Assembly (NCBI GenBank): GCA_947474855.1
Contig: CANJKV010000007.1
Coordinates: 1-64,000, forward strand
DNA length: 64,000 bases
Direction: 5' to 3'
Source: Aurantimonadaceae bacterium
GTDB taxonomy: Bacteria; Pseudomonadota; Alphaproteobacteria; Rhizobiales; Rhizobiaceae
Shown one piece after another: positions 1-11,425 of the stretch (position 1 is its first letter; every line of letters starts with the position of its first letter). The notes beneath the pieces were generated by a model. The model was given only the letters and a program-made list of their open reading frames with translations. It had not been told where the DNA came from and made no database searches. The position numbers and the translations under genes were made by a program.

Positions 1-962
1 AGCTTCGGGTCGATGTCGAGGTCGAGCATGCCGCCCTCGCCGCCCGAGACGATCTCCTCGCGGTTGAAGCCGTAGAAGCGCATCAGCCAGTCGGCCTGGT
101 AGAGCCGGTGCTCGCGCATCATCGGCGGCTTGACGAGCGGCAGGCGGCTCGAGGAATCCGGGATCGGCGAGAAGGCGGAGTAGTAGACGCGGCGGAGCTG
201 GTAGTTGCCGTAGAGGTTTTCCGAGCGGCCGAGGATCTGGTCGTCGTCGGCGCCGTCCGCGCCGATGATCATCTGCGTCGACTGCCCGGCGGGTGCGAAG
301 CGGCGCGGCTTGGCGCGGCCCTTCCCGGCATCCGCGGCTTCGCCCTTGGCGTCGTCGATCTTCATGCGCAGGCGACCCATGGCCTGGCGGATGTCGCGCG
401 GCTTCTTCTCGGGGGCGAGGCTTTCCAGCGTCACGTCGGTCGGCAGCTCGATGTTGATCGACAGGCGGTCGGCGTAGAGCCCGGCCTCCTCGATGAGGGC
501 CGGCGAGGCCTCGGGGATGGTCTTCAGGTGGATGTAGCCGTGGAAGTTCTCGCGCGTCCGCAGGAGCTTGGCCACCCGCACCATCTCCTCCATCGTGTAG
601 TCGGAGGAGCGGATGATGCCCGAGGACAGGAACAGGCCCTCGATGTAGTTGCGCCGATAGAAGCTCATGGTGAGCTGCACCACCTCCTCCGCCGTGAAGC
701 GGGCGCGCGCGACGTTCGAGGACGAGCGGTTCACGCAGTAAAGGCAGTCGTAGATGCAGAAGTTGGTCAGAAGCAGCTTCAGGAGCGAGATGCAGCGCCC
801 GTCCGGCGCATAGGCGTGGCAGATGCCCGAGCCTTCGGTCGAGCCGATGCCTTTCGCCTTCACAGCGTTGCGCTTCTCCGAGCCGCTGGAGGCGCAGGAC
901 GCGTCGTACTTCGCCGCGTCGGACAGGATGGCGAGCTTGTCGATGAGCGTCGTCTTGGCCAT
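1..962 (-). CDS. putative DNA modification/repair radical SAM protein (rSAM_link_UDG type), C-terminus cut by window edge
   Basis: Manual reverse-strand translation from ATG at 962: MAKTTLIDKLAILSDAAKYDASCASSGSEKRNAVKAKGIGSTEGSGICHAYAPDGRCISLLKLLLTNFCIYDCLYCVNRSSSNVARARFTAEEVV...; Cys motif CIYDCLYC. Open to the window start, hence absent from the ORF track. Confidence 0.85.
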   Translation of the reverse strand, partial: MAKTTLIDKLAILSDAAKYDASCASSGSEKRNAVKAKGIGSTEGSGICHAYAPDGRCISLLKLLLTNFCIYDCLYCVNRSSSNVARARFTAEEVVQLTMSFYRRNYIEGLFLSSGIIRSSDYTMEEMVRVAKLLRTRENFHGYIHLKTIPEASPALIEEAGLYADRLSINIELPTDVTLESLAPEKKPRDIRQAMGRLRMKIDDAKGEAADAGKGRAKPRRFAPAGQSTQMIIGADGADDDQILGRSENLYGNYQLRRVYYSAFSPIPDSSSRLPLVKPPMMREHRLYQADWLMRFYGFNREEIVSGGEGGMLDLDIDPK

Positions 963-1074
963 GGCAAGGATATAATGTTCGCTCTTCGTTCAAGCCACAC
1001 GGATGAGGCGATCACCGGTGGACAAGTGCCGGAACGCGCGAGGTTTTCCTGCGACAAATGCGCCGGGAGGTTGG

Positions 1075-1719
1075 TCAGAGGTCGGCGCCCTCCGGCAGTC
1101 TTCCACCGACGAGCTGAAACTTGGGGCGAACCGTCGGATGGAGAGTGTCGTACAAGTCCACGAGGCTCAGCGAGGCGCCGATCTCCGGCAATTCGATGAT
1201 ATCCGACAAGTCGTCATATCGCTCAACACGCCACTCTCCCTCTGGATCGCGGCGGTAGAGCTTCAACGAGACGATATCGGGCTCGACGAGGGCGATGACG
1301 CGGATGTCGGCGTGAGCCCGGTATTCGTCGAGCTTGTCCGTCGCGTCGATCGTCGTGGTGCCTGGCGAACTCACCTCCACGACCAACACAGGCCGGACAG
1401 CCGCTAGTGCGGCAGGGTCTGGAGGTCCGCAATCCACGACGACGTCCGGATAGCGGATGCCGCCGAGGCTCGTGCGGACGGCGACGTCGCTCGCCGTGGT
1501 TCGGCACCCGCCGCGCTTGGCCTGCGGCGCCAGGGCAACGAGGATGTTGCTCGCGACGACCGCGTGATTCTGCCGTGTCCCGGCCATCATGCGCACGATC
1601 CGGCCGTCGACCAGTTCGAAGCGCTCCGACTGGGTCACGACCCAGCGCAGGAAATCGTCGGCGGAAACGCGCTCGTGCTCGGGAACGGCCATGAAGAATC
1701 CGCCTGCCTCTTCGTACAC
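1075..1719 (-). CDS. Uma2 family endonuclease (DUF820/PD-(D/E)XK-like)
   Basis: ORF 214 aa; ERFELVDGRIVRMMAGT...PDVVVDCG...PVLVVEVSSPGTTTIDATDKLDEY motifs typical of Uma2. Confidence 0.85.
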   Translation of the reverse strand: MYEEAGGFFMAVPEHERVSADDFLRWVVTQSERFELVDGRIVRMMAGTRQNHAVVASNILVALAPQAKRGGCRTTASDVAVRTSLGGIRYPDVVVDCGPPDPAALAAVRPVLVVEVSSPGTTTIDATDKLDEYRAHADIRVIALVEPDIVSLKLYRRDPEGEWRVERYDDLSDIIELPEIGASLSLVDLYDTLHPTVRPKFQLVGGRLPEGADL

Positions 1720-1763
1720 GCCCGCAGGATAGGCGCCCCATCACCAGGACGCCACCCGCCCCC

Positions 1764-2171
1764 TCAAATCCCCGTCTGGGTTTCCCCCGCGTCGATGGCG
1801 CCCTCCTTGACCGGTACCAGCGCTTCGATCTGGGCAACGAGCTTGGCGAAGTCGACGGGCTTGGCGTGGTAGTCGTCGCAGCCGGCGGCGATGGTCTTCT
1901 CGCGGTCGCCGGACATGGCGTGGGCGGTGAGCGCGATGATCGGCATCCGCGGAATGGACGAGTCGGCGCGGATGGTGCGCGCGGCGGTCCAGCCGTCGAG
2001 CACGGGCAGGTTCATGTCGAGGAGGATGATGTCGGGCTGGGCGACCTTGGCCTTCTCGACGCCGTCCTGCCCGTCATGGGCGAGGATCACCTCGAAGCCG
2101 CGCCGCTTCAGGCGGCGGGACAGGAAATCCCAGATCTCCTCATGATCCTCGACGAGCAGGATCCGGGTCAT
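1764..2171 (-). CDS. single-domain response regulator (DivK-like)
   Basis: [13 protein letters not shown]...[15 protein letters not shown]...IIALTAHAM...[14 protein letters not shown] at 2171 inside the longer ORF 1764..2648; ATGA overlap with the upstream kinase. Confidence 0.88.
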   Translation of the reverse strand: MTRILLVEDHEEIWDFLSRRLKRRGFEVILAHDGQDGVEKAKVAQPDIILLDMNLPVLDGWTAARTIRADSSIPRMPIIALTAHAMSGDREKTIAAGCDDYHAKPVDFAKLVAQIEALVPVKEGAIDAGETQTGI

Positions 2172-5100
2172 GGCTTGGTCTCCACTCTGGCGTCCGCGGT
2201 ATCGCGCGGCGCTGCGACGTCCGTCGGCGGCAGGTCGCCGACGGTCACTTTCCTTATCTGGCGCGCGAGGCTCCTCAGGTCGACCTCGCCCTTGGCGAGC
2301 ACCCGGTCGGCGTCCTGGCTGAGATGGGTGCGCTCGTCGGCGGTCAGGTCCTTCGACGTCAACACGAGTACCGGCACGTCGTTCCAAGCCGGCTCGTCGC
2401 GCATCACCTTGAGGAAGGCGAAGCCGTCCATCACCGGCATCACGAGGTCGAGGAGGATGAGGTCGGGCACGAGCTCGCGCATGCGCTCCAGGGCCTGCGC
2501 GCCGTCCTGCGCGGTTACGACCTTCAGGTTCTCGCGCTCCATCAGCCGGCGCGTGCGCTCCAGCGCGTCCGGATCGTCGTCGACGGCGAGGACATAGCCG
2601 TCGGGGTTCGAGCGATAGCGGTCGAGCGCCTTTTTCAGCCGGTTCCACTCGACCGGCTTGACGAGGTAGTCCGACGCGCCGAGCGCGTAGCCGAGGCCCT
2701 GCTCGTTGAGGTTGGTCAGCATCACGACGGGAATGTCGGAGAGCGTCGGATCGGCCTTGAGGCGCGACAGCACCGACCAGCCGTCGAGGCGGGGCATGGT
2801 GACGTCGAGAAGGATCGCGTCGGGCTTGAGCTGGACGGCGAGCTCGAGGCCCGCCGCCCCGTCGGCGGCCGAGCGCACGATGAAGCCTTCCTTAACGAGG
2901 AAGCGCCCGACGAGGTCGCGCATGTGCGGGTCGTCGTCGATGACGAGCACGAGACCGGAAGAGGCCTTGCGCTCCTCGCGCCCGATCGGCGCCTCGTCGC
3001 TCGGCACGTCGGGTGCAGCCGCCTCAGGGAGGACCGCCGGCAGGCGGATGATGAAGGTCGAGCCCTCCCCTTCCCGGCTGGAAACCTCGATCGAGCCCCC
3101 GAGCATCTCGGAAAAGGCGCGGGTGATGGCGAGGCCGAGGCCGGTGCCGCCGAACTTTCTCGTCGTCGAGGCGTCGGCCTGAGTGAAGCGCTGGAACAGC
3201 TTGCCGACCTGCTCCTCGCTCATGCCGATGCCGGTGTCGGAGACCGAGAAGGTCACGACGTCCGGCCCTCCAGACGCGCCCGCCTCGCGCACCGCCCGCA
3301 GCGTGATCGTCCCGTTCTCGGTGAACTTCGAGGCGTTCGACAGGAGGTTGATCAGGCACTGGCGCAGCTTGACCTGGTCGGTGTGCATGGTGCCGAGGCT
3401 CTCGTCCGCCTCGAGGACGAGGCGGTTGTTCTTCTTGGCGATCAGCGAGTCGACGGTCGAGATGACCTCGGTCACGGTGGCGAGGGCGTCGAAGCTCTCG
3501 GCGTAGACGTCCATGCGCTCGGCCTCGATCTTGGACAGGTCGAGGACGTCGTTGATCAGGGACAGGAGGTGGCGGGCATTGCCTTTGATCTTGGACAGGT
3601 CGGCGGTCAGCGCCGTTTCGCCCATCTCCTCCAGCTCCTCCTCCATCATCTCGGAATAGCCGATGACGGCGGTGAGCGGGGTTCTCAGCTCGTGGCTCAT
3701 ATTGGCGATGAACTGGCTCTTGGCCCGGTTCGCCGTTTCGGCCGCGTCCTTGGCGTCAGCCAGCTCGCGCTCGGCTTCGCGCTGGAGCGTGACGTCGGTG
3801 TTGGTGCCGAACCAGCGCACGACGCGGCCCCGCTCGTCGCGGACGGGAACCGCCTGGCTCAGGAACCAGCGATATTCGCCGTCGGCGCGCCGCAGCGGGA
3901 AGGTGTCCTCCCATTCCTCTTCGCCGGACAGCGCCAGCTGGAACTTCGTGACGACCCGTTCGAGGTGGTCGGGATGATGGACCTTGTGCCAGCCGTAGCC
4001 GCGCATTTCGTCCAGCGTCGTGCCGGTGAACTCAAACCAGCGCTTGTTGTACCAGAAGATCTCCCCCTTCGGCGTCGCCGTCCAGGCGAGCTGGGGGATG
4101 TTGTCGGCCAGGACCTTGAACTGGAGGTTGGCCTCGCCGAGCTTGGCCTCGATGGTCTTGGTCTCGGTGATGTCGGCGTGGGTCCCGATCCATTCGGAGA
4201 TCGAGCCGTCGTCGGCGAGAATCGGCACGGCGCGCACCAGCATGTGCCGCCAAGCGCCGTCGTGCCGGCGCAGCCGGTGCTCGGTGGCGTAAGGCGTCTG
4301 CTCGTGGACGGCCTTGTTCCAGGTCGCGGCGCTGGCTTGCCTGTCGTCGGGATGCACGGCCTCGACCCAGCCGGCGCCGCGATACTCGTCGAAGCTCTGG
4401 CCGGTGAAGCGCTCCCAGGCCGGCTGCGGCTCCTCGAAGCTGCCGTTCTCGGCCGTCGACCAGACGATCGCGGCGACCGCGTCGATCAGCGAGCGGAAGC
4501 GCTTCTCGGAGCGCGAGAGGCGGCGCTGGGCGTGGTGGCGGCCGGTGGAGTCCATCACCGCGATGCCGCAGGCGCGCTCGCGGGCCGAAGCGTTCGAGAT
4601 GCCCGCCGCGTTGAGGGGGTAGAAGCTGGCCAGAAGCAGGCGCTCCTTCTCGGCCTCCACGCCGCCGAGCACGAACTCGACGTTGAGCTGCGTGGCGCCG
4701 GTGTCGAGCACCTGCCGCACGAGGCGCTCGGCACGCTCGCGCTGGCCGGGGAAGAGCCGCTCCAGCGTGTCGCCCTCGACGAGCGGCACGCGGTCCGCGG
4801 TCATCTCGGCCAAACTCTCGTTGATGCGGCGCAGGCGCAGGTCCTCGCCCACGAAGCCGAGCCCGACGGGCGAATAGCGCAGGACGTTGGCGAGCGCGTC
4901 GGCGGTGCGCTTGTTCTGCCGCTGGCGCCAAAGCGCGGTCGCCGCGAGAAGCAGCGCCGCCACGGCCGCGACGAAGAAGGCGGTGTTGGCGAGCGTCTCG
5001 ATGGATCCCGCCCGCCGCGCCAGGAGGGCGCTTCGATCGAAGGAGGCGGCGCGCAGGTCGTCCGCCGCCGCGCGCACGGACTCCATGATCTCAAGCCCGC

Positions 5101-5524
5101 GGCCGCTTCGCACCAGCGCGGCCGCCGGCTCGAAGCCCTCCACGCGGCGCGCCTCGACCACCTGGCCGGCGAAGTCGACCTGCGCGGCGACCTCCTCCCG
5201 GATGCGCGCGAGATCCGTTTCCGGCCGCCCCATCTGCGCGAGCGTCTTGCCCAGCGTGTCGAGAGCGGGCGTCACCGCCTTCACCGCCCCGTCATAGGGA
5301 CGCAGGAAGGCCTCGTCGCCGGTCAGCGTGAACCCGCGCTGCGAGGTTTCGACGGTGGTGACCTGGAGAAGCAGGGCGGCGAGCTGGTCGCGCAGGGCGA
5401 TCTCACCGAGCACCGCCTCGCGCCGCTCTCCGTTCTGCCAGGAGGCCCAGCCGTAGGCGACAACGGCACCGAGAAGCGCCAGGCTGCAAAGCACCATTAC
5501 GATGCGCTGGGGATGACGGCCCAT
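2168..5524 (-). CDS. hybrid sensor histidine kinase: CHASE3-like, PAS domains, HisKA/HATPase, two C-terminal receiver domains
   Basis: [19 protein letters not shown]... N-terminal TM and CHASE3-like region ([13 protein letters not shown]), PAS blocks, H-box [10 protein letters not shown]-box GGTGLGLAI, two REC domains (LVIDDD..., LAVDDD...). Start placed at 5524 rather than 6904. Confidence 0.88.
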   Translation of the reverse strand: MGRHPQRIVMVLCSLALLGAVVAYGWASWQNGERREAVLGEIALRDQLAALLLQVTTVETSQRGFTLTGDEAFLRPYDGAVKAVTPALDTLGKTLAQMGRPETDLARIREEVAAQVDFAGQVVEARRVEGFEPAAALVRSGRGLEIMESVRAAADDLRAASFDRSALLARRAGSIETLANTAFFVAAVAALLLAATALWRQRQNKRTADALANVLRYSPVGLGFVGEDLRLRRINESLAEMTADRVPLVEGDTLERLFPGQRERAERLVRQVLDTGATQLNVEFVLGGVEAEKERLLLASFYPLNAAGISNASARERACGIAVMDSTGRHHAQRRLSRSEKRFRSLIDAVAAIVWSTAENGSFEEPQPAWERFTGQSFDEYRGAGWVEAVHPDDRQASAATWNKAVHEQTPYATEHRLRRHDGAWRHMLVRAVPILADDGSISEWIGTHADITETKTIEAKLGEANLQFKVLADNIPQLAWTATPKGEIFWYNKRWFEFTGTTLDEMRGYGWHKVHHPDHLERVVTKFQLALSGEEEWEDTFPLRRADGEYRWFLSQAVPVRDERGRVVRWFGTNTDVTLQREAERELADAKDAAETANRAKSQFIANMSHELRTPLTAVIGYSEMMEEELEEMGETALTADLSKIKGNARHLLSLINDVLDLSKIEAERMDVYAESFDALATVTEVISTVDSLIAKKNNRLVLEADESLGTMHTDQVKLRQCLINLLSNASKFTENGTITLRAVREAGASGGPDVVTFSVSDTGIGMSEEQVGKLFQRFTQADASTTRKFGGTGLGLAITRAFSEMLGGSIEVSSREGEGSTFIIRLPAVLPEAAAPDVPSDEAPIGREERKASSGLVLVIDDDPHMRDLVGRFLVKEGFIVRSAADGAAGLELAVQLKPDAILLDVTMPRLDGWSVLSRLKADPTLSDIPVVMLTNLNEQGLGYALGASDYLVKPVEWNRLKKALDRYRSNPDGYVLAVDDDPDALERTRRLMERENLKVVTAQDGAQALERMRELVPDLILLDLVMPVMDGFAFLKVMRDEPAWNDVPVLVLTSKDLTADERTHLSQDADRVLAKGEVDLRSLARQIRKVTVGDLPPTDVAAPRDTADARVETKP

Positions 5525-5719
5525 GGGACTCCGGCGACGACTGGCGGGGGACGGCGGCCGGTTCCGGCCGCTTCGCGATGAGACAAACAAGTCTAGGGCG
5601 CCGGCGGCGATTTCGCAGATGGCGGCTGCCACGGCGAAGCCGGTGCTTGCGTCCCGCGCCGCGATCCCGGACGATGGGACACCCGGCCCTCCTGGTGCCT
5701 TGCGAACGAGACCCCTGCC

Positions 5720-6778
5720 ATGGCGGACATCATTCCCGTCTTCGACGGGCACAACGACGTGCTCCTGCGCCTGTGGATCGAGGGCGAAGGGGCGATCGAC
5801 CGCTTCCTGTCCGGCACCCGCGCCGGTCACATCGACCTGCCGCGGGCGCGTGCCGGGGGCCTTGCCGGCGGGCTCTTCGCGATCTTCCCGCCCTCGCCGC
5901 ACGATCCGAGCCTCATCGACCGGATGCCGAAGGGCGGCTACGCCATTCCGCTTCCAACCCCGCTCGACCAAGCCGAAGGCGTCGCCGCGACGATCGGCAT
6001 GGCCTCCATCCTGTTCCGCCTGGAAGCGGCCTCGAAGGGTGCGCTCGCCGTCTGCCGCTCGGTCGCCGAGATCCGCGCGGCGATCGCCCGCGGCGCGCTG
6101 GCGGCCGTTCTCCACGTCGAGGGGGCCGAGGCGATCGGACCGGACCTCGCCATGCTCGACGTCCTCCACGCGGCGGGCCTGCGCTCGCTGGGCCCGGTCT
6201 GGAGCCGCAACAACGTCTTCGGCGATGGCGTGCCGATGCGCTTTCCCGCGACCGCCGATCACGGCGGCGGCCTGAGCGAAGCCGGTCGGGCGCTGGTGAA
6301 GCGCTGCAACGAACTGCGAATCGTCGTCGATGTCAGCCACATGACGGAGAAGGGTTTTCACGACGTCGCGGCGCTCTCGAGCGCGCCGCTCGTCGCCACC
6401 CACTCCAACGTCCACGCCCTTTGCCAGCACAGCCGAAACCTGTCCCACGCGCAGTTCGAGGCGATCCGGGCGAGCGGGGGCGTCGTCGGCCTGAACTTCG
6501 CCACGGCCTTCCTGCGCGAGGACGGCTCCATGGATCCGCACACGGCGCTCGACGTCCTCGTGCGCCACCTCGCGGCCATGGTGGAGCGCCTCGGCGAGGA
6601 CGGCGTCGCGCTCGGTTCGGACTTCGACGGCGCAACCATTCCCCAGGCGGTCGGCGATGCCGCCGGCCTGCCGCGGCTGGTCGGCGCCATGCGCGCGGCC
6701 GGCTTCGGCGAGACCCTGATCGCCAAGATCGCGCGCGAGAACTGGCTCTCGGTCCTCCGGCGCACCTGGGGCGCTTGA
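5720..6778 (+). CDS. membrane dipeptidase (peptidase family M19)
   Basis: ORF 352 aa: [45 protein letters not shown]. Confidence 0.88.
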   Translation: MADIIPVFDGHNDVLLRLWIEGEGAIDRFLSGTRAGHIDLPRARAGGLAGGLFAIFPPSPHDPSLIDRMPKGGYAIPLPTPLDQAEGVAATIGMASILFRLEAASKGALAVCRSVAEIRAAIARGALAAVLHVEGAEAIGPDLAMLDVLHAAGLRSLGPVWSRNNVFGDGVPMRFPATADHGGGLSEAGRALVKRCNELRIVVDVSHMTEKGFHDVAALSSAPLVATHSNVHALCQHSRNLSHAQFEAIRASGGVVGLNFATAFLREDGSMDPHTALDVLVRHLAAMVERLGEDGVALGSDFDGATIPQAVGDAAGLPRLVGAMRAAGFGETLIAKIARENWLSVLRRTWGA

Positions 6779-6915
6779 ACGCCCAAGGCGCGGGCAAACC
6801 AAGGCCTTGCATAGGGAAACGGCGCTGGATAGCCTTCGCGTGATTGCGGCGCAGGGGCGATTCACCAGGGTCGTCCCACCCCTGCGGCCGGACCCGACGA
6901 ACAAAGGCTCTTCCC

Positions 6916-8550
6916 ATGTCGACCTTCGCCCGCCGCACCGGAACCGCCTCCCGCCTCGCGCTCGGGACCGCGCTCGCCGCCCTGGCGCTCCTCGGGGCCG
7001 CGCCCGCCGTGCTCGCCGAAACGCCGGCCGACACGCTGGTGATCGCCAACGGCATCGACGACCTGATCTCGCTCGACCCGGCCCAGGCCTTCGAGTTCTC
7101 TGGCCTCGACCAGATCAACAACATCTACGAGACGCTGGTCGAGATCGACCCGGCGACGCTCCAGCCGGTGCCGGGCCTCGCCGAGAGCTGGACCGTGTCC
7201 GAGGACGGGCAGACCTTCACCTTCAAGATCCGCCAGGGGCGGGTCTTCGCCTCCGGCAATCCGGTAACGGCCAAGGACGCGGCCTTCTCGATCCAGCGCG
7301 CCGTCCGGCTGAACCAGTCCCCGGCCTTCATCCTCACCCAGTTCGGCCTGACGCCGGAAAACGTCGAGCAGACGGTGACGGCGCCGGACGACCAGACGCT
7401 CGTCCTGAAGCTCGACCGCCCCTACGCCCCGACCTTCGTCACCAACGCGCTCACCGCCGAGGTCGGCTCGGTGGTCGACATGCAGACGGTGATGGAGCAC
7501 GTCGAGGGCGAGGACTTCGGCAATGCCTGGCTTTCGGTGAACTCGGCCGGCTCCGGCCCCTACATGCTGCGCGCCTGGAAGCCCAACGAGAGCGTCATCC
7601 TCGAGGCGAATCCGAACTTCGACCGCCCGGTGCCGCTGAAGCGCGTCTTCGTGCGCCATGTCGTCGAGCCCGCGACGCAGCGCCTGCTTCTGGAGAACGG
7701 CGACGTTGACATCGCCCGCAACATCGCGCCCACCGACATCGACGCCATCGAGGCGGGGCCGAACACGCACATGCAGACCGAGCTGCGCGGCCAGATCTAC
7801 TATCTCTCCGGCAACCAGAAGAACGAGATCCTGGCGAAACCCCAGGTGATGGAGGCCATCAAGTACCTCATCGACTACGAGGGCATGGCGAACACCATCG
7901 TCAAGGGCACCAACCAGGTCCACCAGTCCTTCCTGCCCCAGGGCTTCCTCGGCGCCATCACCGACAAGCCCTATGCGCAGAACGTCGAGAAGGCCAAGCA
8001 GCTCCTGGCGGAAGCGGGCTACCCGCAAGGGTTCGCGATCGAGATCCTGATCCGCAACGAGCAGGAGCGCATCGACATCGCCCAGGCCCTCCAGGGCGCG
8101 CTGGCGCAGGGCGGCATCCAGGCCTCGATCCGCCAGACCACCGGCGCCGAGGCGCTGTCGATCTTCCGCGCCCGCAACCACCAGCTGACGCTCCAGACCT
8201 GGGGGCCGGACTATCCCGACCCCAACACCAACGCCTCGGTCTTCGCGGCCAACGCCGACAACACCGACGAGGGCCAGCTCACCGGCAACCTCGCCTGGCG
8301 CAACGCCTATCCCGCGACCGAGACCACGCCGATGGTCGCCGAGGCCGTCGTCGAGAAGGACGAGGCCAAGCGCCGCGCGCTCTACGAGGAGATGCAGCGC
8401 ATCTCGCAGAAGTCCTCGCCCTTCGCCATCATGTTCCAGCGCTCCGAGCCGGCCGGCATCCGCGACGGCGTCGAGGGCTTCAAGGCCGGCGGCGCGGTGT
8501 CCTCGGCCTTCTACTGGACCGTCACCAAGGGCGGCGCGGCGGCGCAGTAA
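6916..8550 (+). CDS. ABC transporter substrate-binding protein (SBP family 5, Dpp/Opp type)
   Basis: Signal peptide then [25 protein letters not shown]...; ATG at 6916 inside ORF 6844..8550. Confidence 0.9.
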   Translation: MSTFARRTGTASRLALGTALAALALLGAAPAVLAETPADTLVIANGIDDLISLDPAQAFEFSGLDQINNIYETLVEIDPATLQPVPGLAESWTVSEDGQTFTFKIRQGRVFASGNPVTAKDAAFSIQRAVRLNQSPAFILTQFGLTPENVEQTVTAPDDQTLVLKLDRPYAPTFVTNALTAEVGSVVDMQTVMEHVEGEDFGNAWLSVNSAGSGPYMLRAWKPNESVILEANPNFDRPVPLKRVFVRHVVEPATQRLLLENGDVDIARNIAPTDIDAIEAGPNTHMQTELRGQIYYLSGNQKNEILAKPQVMEAIKYLIDYEGMANTIVKGTNQVHQSFLPQGFLGAITDKPYAQNVEKAKQLLAEAGYPQGFAIEILIRNEQERIDIAQALQGALAQGGIQASIRQTTGAEALSIFRARNHQLTLQTWGPDYPDPNTNASVFAANADNTDEGQLTGNLAWRNAYPATETTPMVAEAVVEKDEAKRRALYEEMQRISQKSSPFAIMFQRSEPAGIRDGVEGFKAGGAVSSAFYWTVTKGGAAAQ

Positions 8551-8562
8551 GCCTCAAGCGCC

Positions 8563-9654
8563 ATGACCGTTCCCGGTCCCTCCCCCGCCGAGATCGCGCC
8601 GCCCGGCGCGCCCGGCGGGGGGCTCGCATTCCCCCGCATCCTCCGGCGGTCGGCGACGACGTTCGGCACGCTCCTCGTCACGCTCTTCGGCCTCCTGCTC
8701 GCGACCTTCCTGATCGCCCGCGTCGTTCCGATCGACCCGGTGCTCGCGATCGTCGGCGACCGGGCGACGCAGGCGCAGTACGAGGCGGCACGCGTGGCGC
8801 TGGGCCTCGGCCGGCCGCTCTGGGAGCAGTTCATCGCTTACGCCGGCGACGTGCTCACGGGCGACTTCGGCCGCTCCACCCTCACCTCCCGGCCCGTCCT
8901 CCAAGACGTCGCCGGCGCCTTTCCCGCGACGCTGGAGCTGGCGACGCTCGCGACCCTCCTCGGCGTCCTCGTCGGCATTCCGGCCGGCGTCGTCGGCGCG
9001 ACGCACCAGGGGCGATGGCCGGACCAGTTGATCCGCGTCGTCGGGTTGCTGGGCTATTCCGTGCCGGTCTTCTGGCTGGGCCTCGTCGCGCTCCTCGTCT
9101 TCTACGGCCAGCTCGGCTGGACCGCGGGGCCCGGCCGCCTCGACACCGCCTTCGAGCTTTCCTACGAGTTCGACGTCACGCCTTATACCGGCTCGATCCT
9201 CCTCGACAGCGCCCTGTCGGGCGCCTGGGACGTGTTCGGCAACGCGCTCTCGCACCTCGTCCTGCCGGCCTGCGTGCTCGGCTACTTCTCGCTCGCCTAC
9301 ATCGCCCGGATGACGCGCTCCTTCATGCTGGAGCAACTCGGCCAGGAATACGTCACCGCCGCGCGGGTGAAGGGCGTCTCGGAGGCCCGCGTCGTCTGGG
9401 TCCACGCGCTCGGCAACGCCGCCGTGCCCTTGATCACCGTCGTCGCGCTCTCCTACGCGACGCTCTTGGAGGGATCGGTGCTGACCGAGACGATCTTCGC
9501 CTGGCCGGGCATCGGCCTCTACGTCACCAACGCCCTCTTCGCCGGCGACTTCAACGCCGTCCTCGGCGGCACCTTCGTGGTCGGCGTCGCCTTCATCCTC
9601 CTGAACTTCCTCTCCGACCTCCTCTACCGCATCGTCGATCCGAGGGCGCGATGA
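8563..9654 (+). CDS. ABC transporter permease (DppB-like)
   Basis: ORF 363 aa; multi-TM BPD_transp_1 permease with LEGSVLTETIFAWPGIG motif. Confidence 0.9.
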   Translation: MTVPGPSPAEIAPPGAPGGGLAFPRILRRSATTFGTLLVTLFGLLLATFLIARVVPIDPVLAIVGDRATQAQYEAARVALGLGRPLWEQFIAYAGDVLTGDFGRSTLTSRPVLQDVAGAFPATLELATLATLLGVLVGIPAGVVGATHQGRWPDQLIRVVGLLGYSVPVFWLGLVALLVFYGQLGWTAGPGRLDTAFELSYEFDVTPYTGSILLDSALSGAWDVFGNALSHLVLPACVLGYFSLAYIARMTRSFMLEQLGQEYVTAARVKGVSEARVVWVHALGNAAVPLITVVALSYATLLEGSVLTETIFAWPGIGLYVTNALFAGDFNAVLGGTFVVGVAFILLNFLSDLLYRIVDPRAR

Positions 9655-10577
9655 CGAGCCTCGCGCCCGAGAAGACCGACCTTCGCGCCTGGCTGAACAG
9701 CGACACGCCGCGCTCGCGCGGTCACGCCCGCGCCATCGCGCTCTGGGGGGCGCTGTCCGACCTCGCCCGCAATCCGCTGACGGTCTTCGGCGCGCTCCTG
9801 ATCCTCGCGCTCCTCCTCACCGCCGCCTTCGCGCCGCTGATCGCGACGCACGCGCCGGACGCGCAGAACCTCGCCGGCCGCCTCCAGCCGCCCGGCTGGA
9901 ACGGCCACCTCCTCGGCACCGACGAGCTCGGCCGCGACATCTTCTCGCGCATCGTCCACGGCTCGCGCGTGACGCTCTCGGTGGTCGCCATCGTCGCGCT
10001 CACCGCCCCGCTCTTCGGCCTCCTGATCGGCACCGTGGCGGGCACGCTCGGCGGCTGGACCGACCGCGTCCTCATGCGCTTCACCGACATCGTCCTCGCC
10101 TTCCCGCGGCTCGTCCTCGCGCTCGCCTTCGTCGCCGCGCGCGGGCCGTCGATCGAGAACGCCGTGATCGCCATCGCGCTCACCGCCTGGCCGCCCTACG
10201 CCCGCGTCGCGCGGGCCGAGGCGCTCACCGTGCGCCGCTCCGACTACATCGCCGCCGCGCGGCTAGGCGGCGCCTCGACGCCGCGCATCATCCTCTTCCA
10301 CGTCGTGCCGATGTGCCTGTCCTCGGTGATCGTGCGCGTCACGCTCGACATGGCCGGCATCATCCTCACCGCCGCCGGCCTCGGCTTCCTCGGCCTCGGC
10401 GCGCAGCCGCCGCTCGCCGAATGGGGCGCGATGATCTCCTCGGGCCGCCAGTTCCTCCTGACCAACCCCTGGGTCGCGACGATCCCCGGCATCGCCATCC
10501 TCCTCGTCAGCCTCGGCTTCAACCTCCTCGGCGACGGGTTGCGCGACGTCCTCGACCCGCGGTCGGCCAGGCGATGA
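9651..10577 (+). CDS. ABC transporter permease (DppC-like)
   Basis: MTSLAPEKTDLRAWL...; LLGTDELGRDIFSRIVHGSR; ATGA overlap with previous gene. Confidence 0.9.
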   Translation: MTSLAPEKTDLRAWLNSDTPRSRGHARAIALWGALSDLARNPLTVFGALLILALLLTAAFAPLIATHAPDAQNLAGRLQPPGWNGHLLGTDELGRDIFSRIVHGSRVTLSVVAIVALTAPLFGLLIGTVAGTLGGWTDRVLMRFTDIVLAFPRLVLALAFVAARGPSIENAVIAIALTAWPPYARVARAEALTVRRSDYIAAARLGGASTPRIILFHVVPMCLSSVIVRVTLDMAGIILTAAGLGFLGLGAQPPLAEWGAMISSGRQFLLTNPWVATIPGIAILLVSLGFNLLGDGLRDVLDPRSARR

Positions 10578-11425
10578 GCGCGAACGCTCCGCTCCTCGCC
10601 GTCGAGGACCTCCGCGTCACCTTCGACACGCGCCGCGGCCCCGTCGAGGCCGTGCGCGGCATCTCCTTCCAGGTCGGACGCGAGCGCGTCGGCATCGTCG
10701 GCGAGTCGGGCTCGGGCAAGTCCATGACAGGCCGCGCCGTCCTCGGCCTCGTGCGCGCGCCCGGCCGCGCGCAGGCCCGCTCCATCCGCTTCGGCGACGC
10801 CGAGCTGACGCAGCTCTCCGAGCGGGAGATGCGGGCCTATCGCGGCGCGCGCATCGCCATGGTGATGCAGGACCCGAAATACTCGCTGAACCCCGTGATG
10901 ACGGTCGGCCGCCAGATCGCAGAATCCCTACGCGTGCACGGCCGGCGATCGGCCAGGGAGATCCGCGCCCGCTCGATCAGCATGCTGGAGGAGGTCGCGA
11001 TCCGCGATCCCGAGCGCGTCCTCGCCAGCCACCCGCACGAGCTGTCCGGTGGCATGGGCCAGCGCGTGATGATCGCGATGATGCTGGTGCCCGAGCCCGA
11101 GCTCCTGATCGCCGACGAGCCGACCTCGGCGCTCGACGTGACCGTCCAGCTCGATGTTCTGCGCATCCTCGACGGCCTGGTGCGCGACCGCGGCATGGGC
11201 CTCCTCTTCATCAGCCACGACCTGCGCCTCGTCTCGACCTTCTGCGACCGCGTGCTCGTCATGTATCGCGGCCGGATCGTCGAGGAGATCGCGGCAAAGG
11301 ACCTCGGCCAGGCCCGCCACCCCTATACGCGCGGCCTTCTCGCCTGCCTGCCGCGCATCGGCGGGGGCGACGCCCCTCTCGCGACGCTGTCGCGCGAGCC
11401 CGCCTGGGAGGCGCCGCTGCCATGA
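10574..11425 (+). CDS. ABC transporter ATP-binding protein (DppD-like)
   Basis: GESGSGKS Walker A, LSGGMGQR signature, LLIADEPTSALD Walker B; ATG at 10574. Confidence 0.9.
   Translation: MSANAPLLAVEDLRVTFDTRRGPVEAVRGISFQVGRERVGIVGESGSGKSMTGRAVLGLVRAPGRAQARSIRFGDAELTQLSEREMRAYRGARIAMVMQDPKYSLNPVMTVGRQIAESLRVHGRRSAREIRARSISMLEEVAIRDPERVLASHPHELSGGMGQRVMIAMMLVPEPELLIADEPTSALDVTVQLDVLRILDGLVRDRGMGLLFISHDLRLVSTFCDRVLVMYRGRIVEEIAAKDLGQARHPYTRGLLACLPRIGGGDAPLATLSREPAWEAPLP

Noticed and set aside
2324-5581. 1085-aa plus-strand ORF
   Set aside because: Antisense to the hybrid kinase; low-complexity Arg/Ala/Gly/Val composition typical of GC-rich spurious frames; no domain recognisable.
5525-6904. N-terminal ~460-aa extension of the hybrid kinase ORF (start 6904)
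   Set aside because: Antisense to the M19 dipeptidase; the kinase has a good start at 5524 with an N-terminal TM segment.
6862-8181. 439-aa minus ORF
   Set aside because: Antisense shadow of the SBP gene; low-complexity translation.
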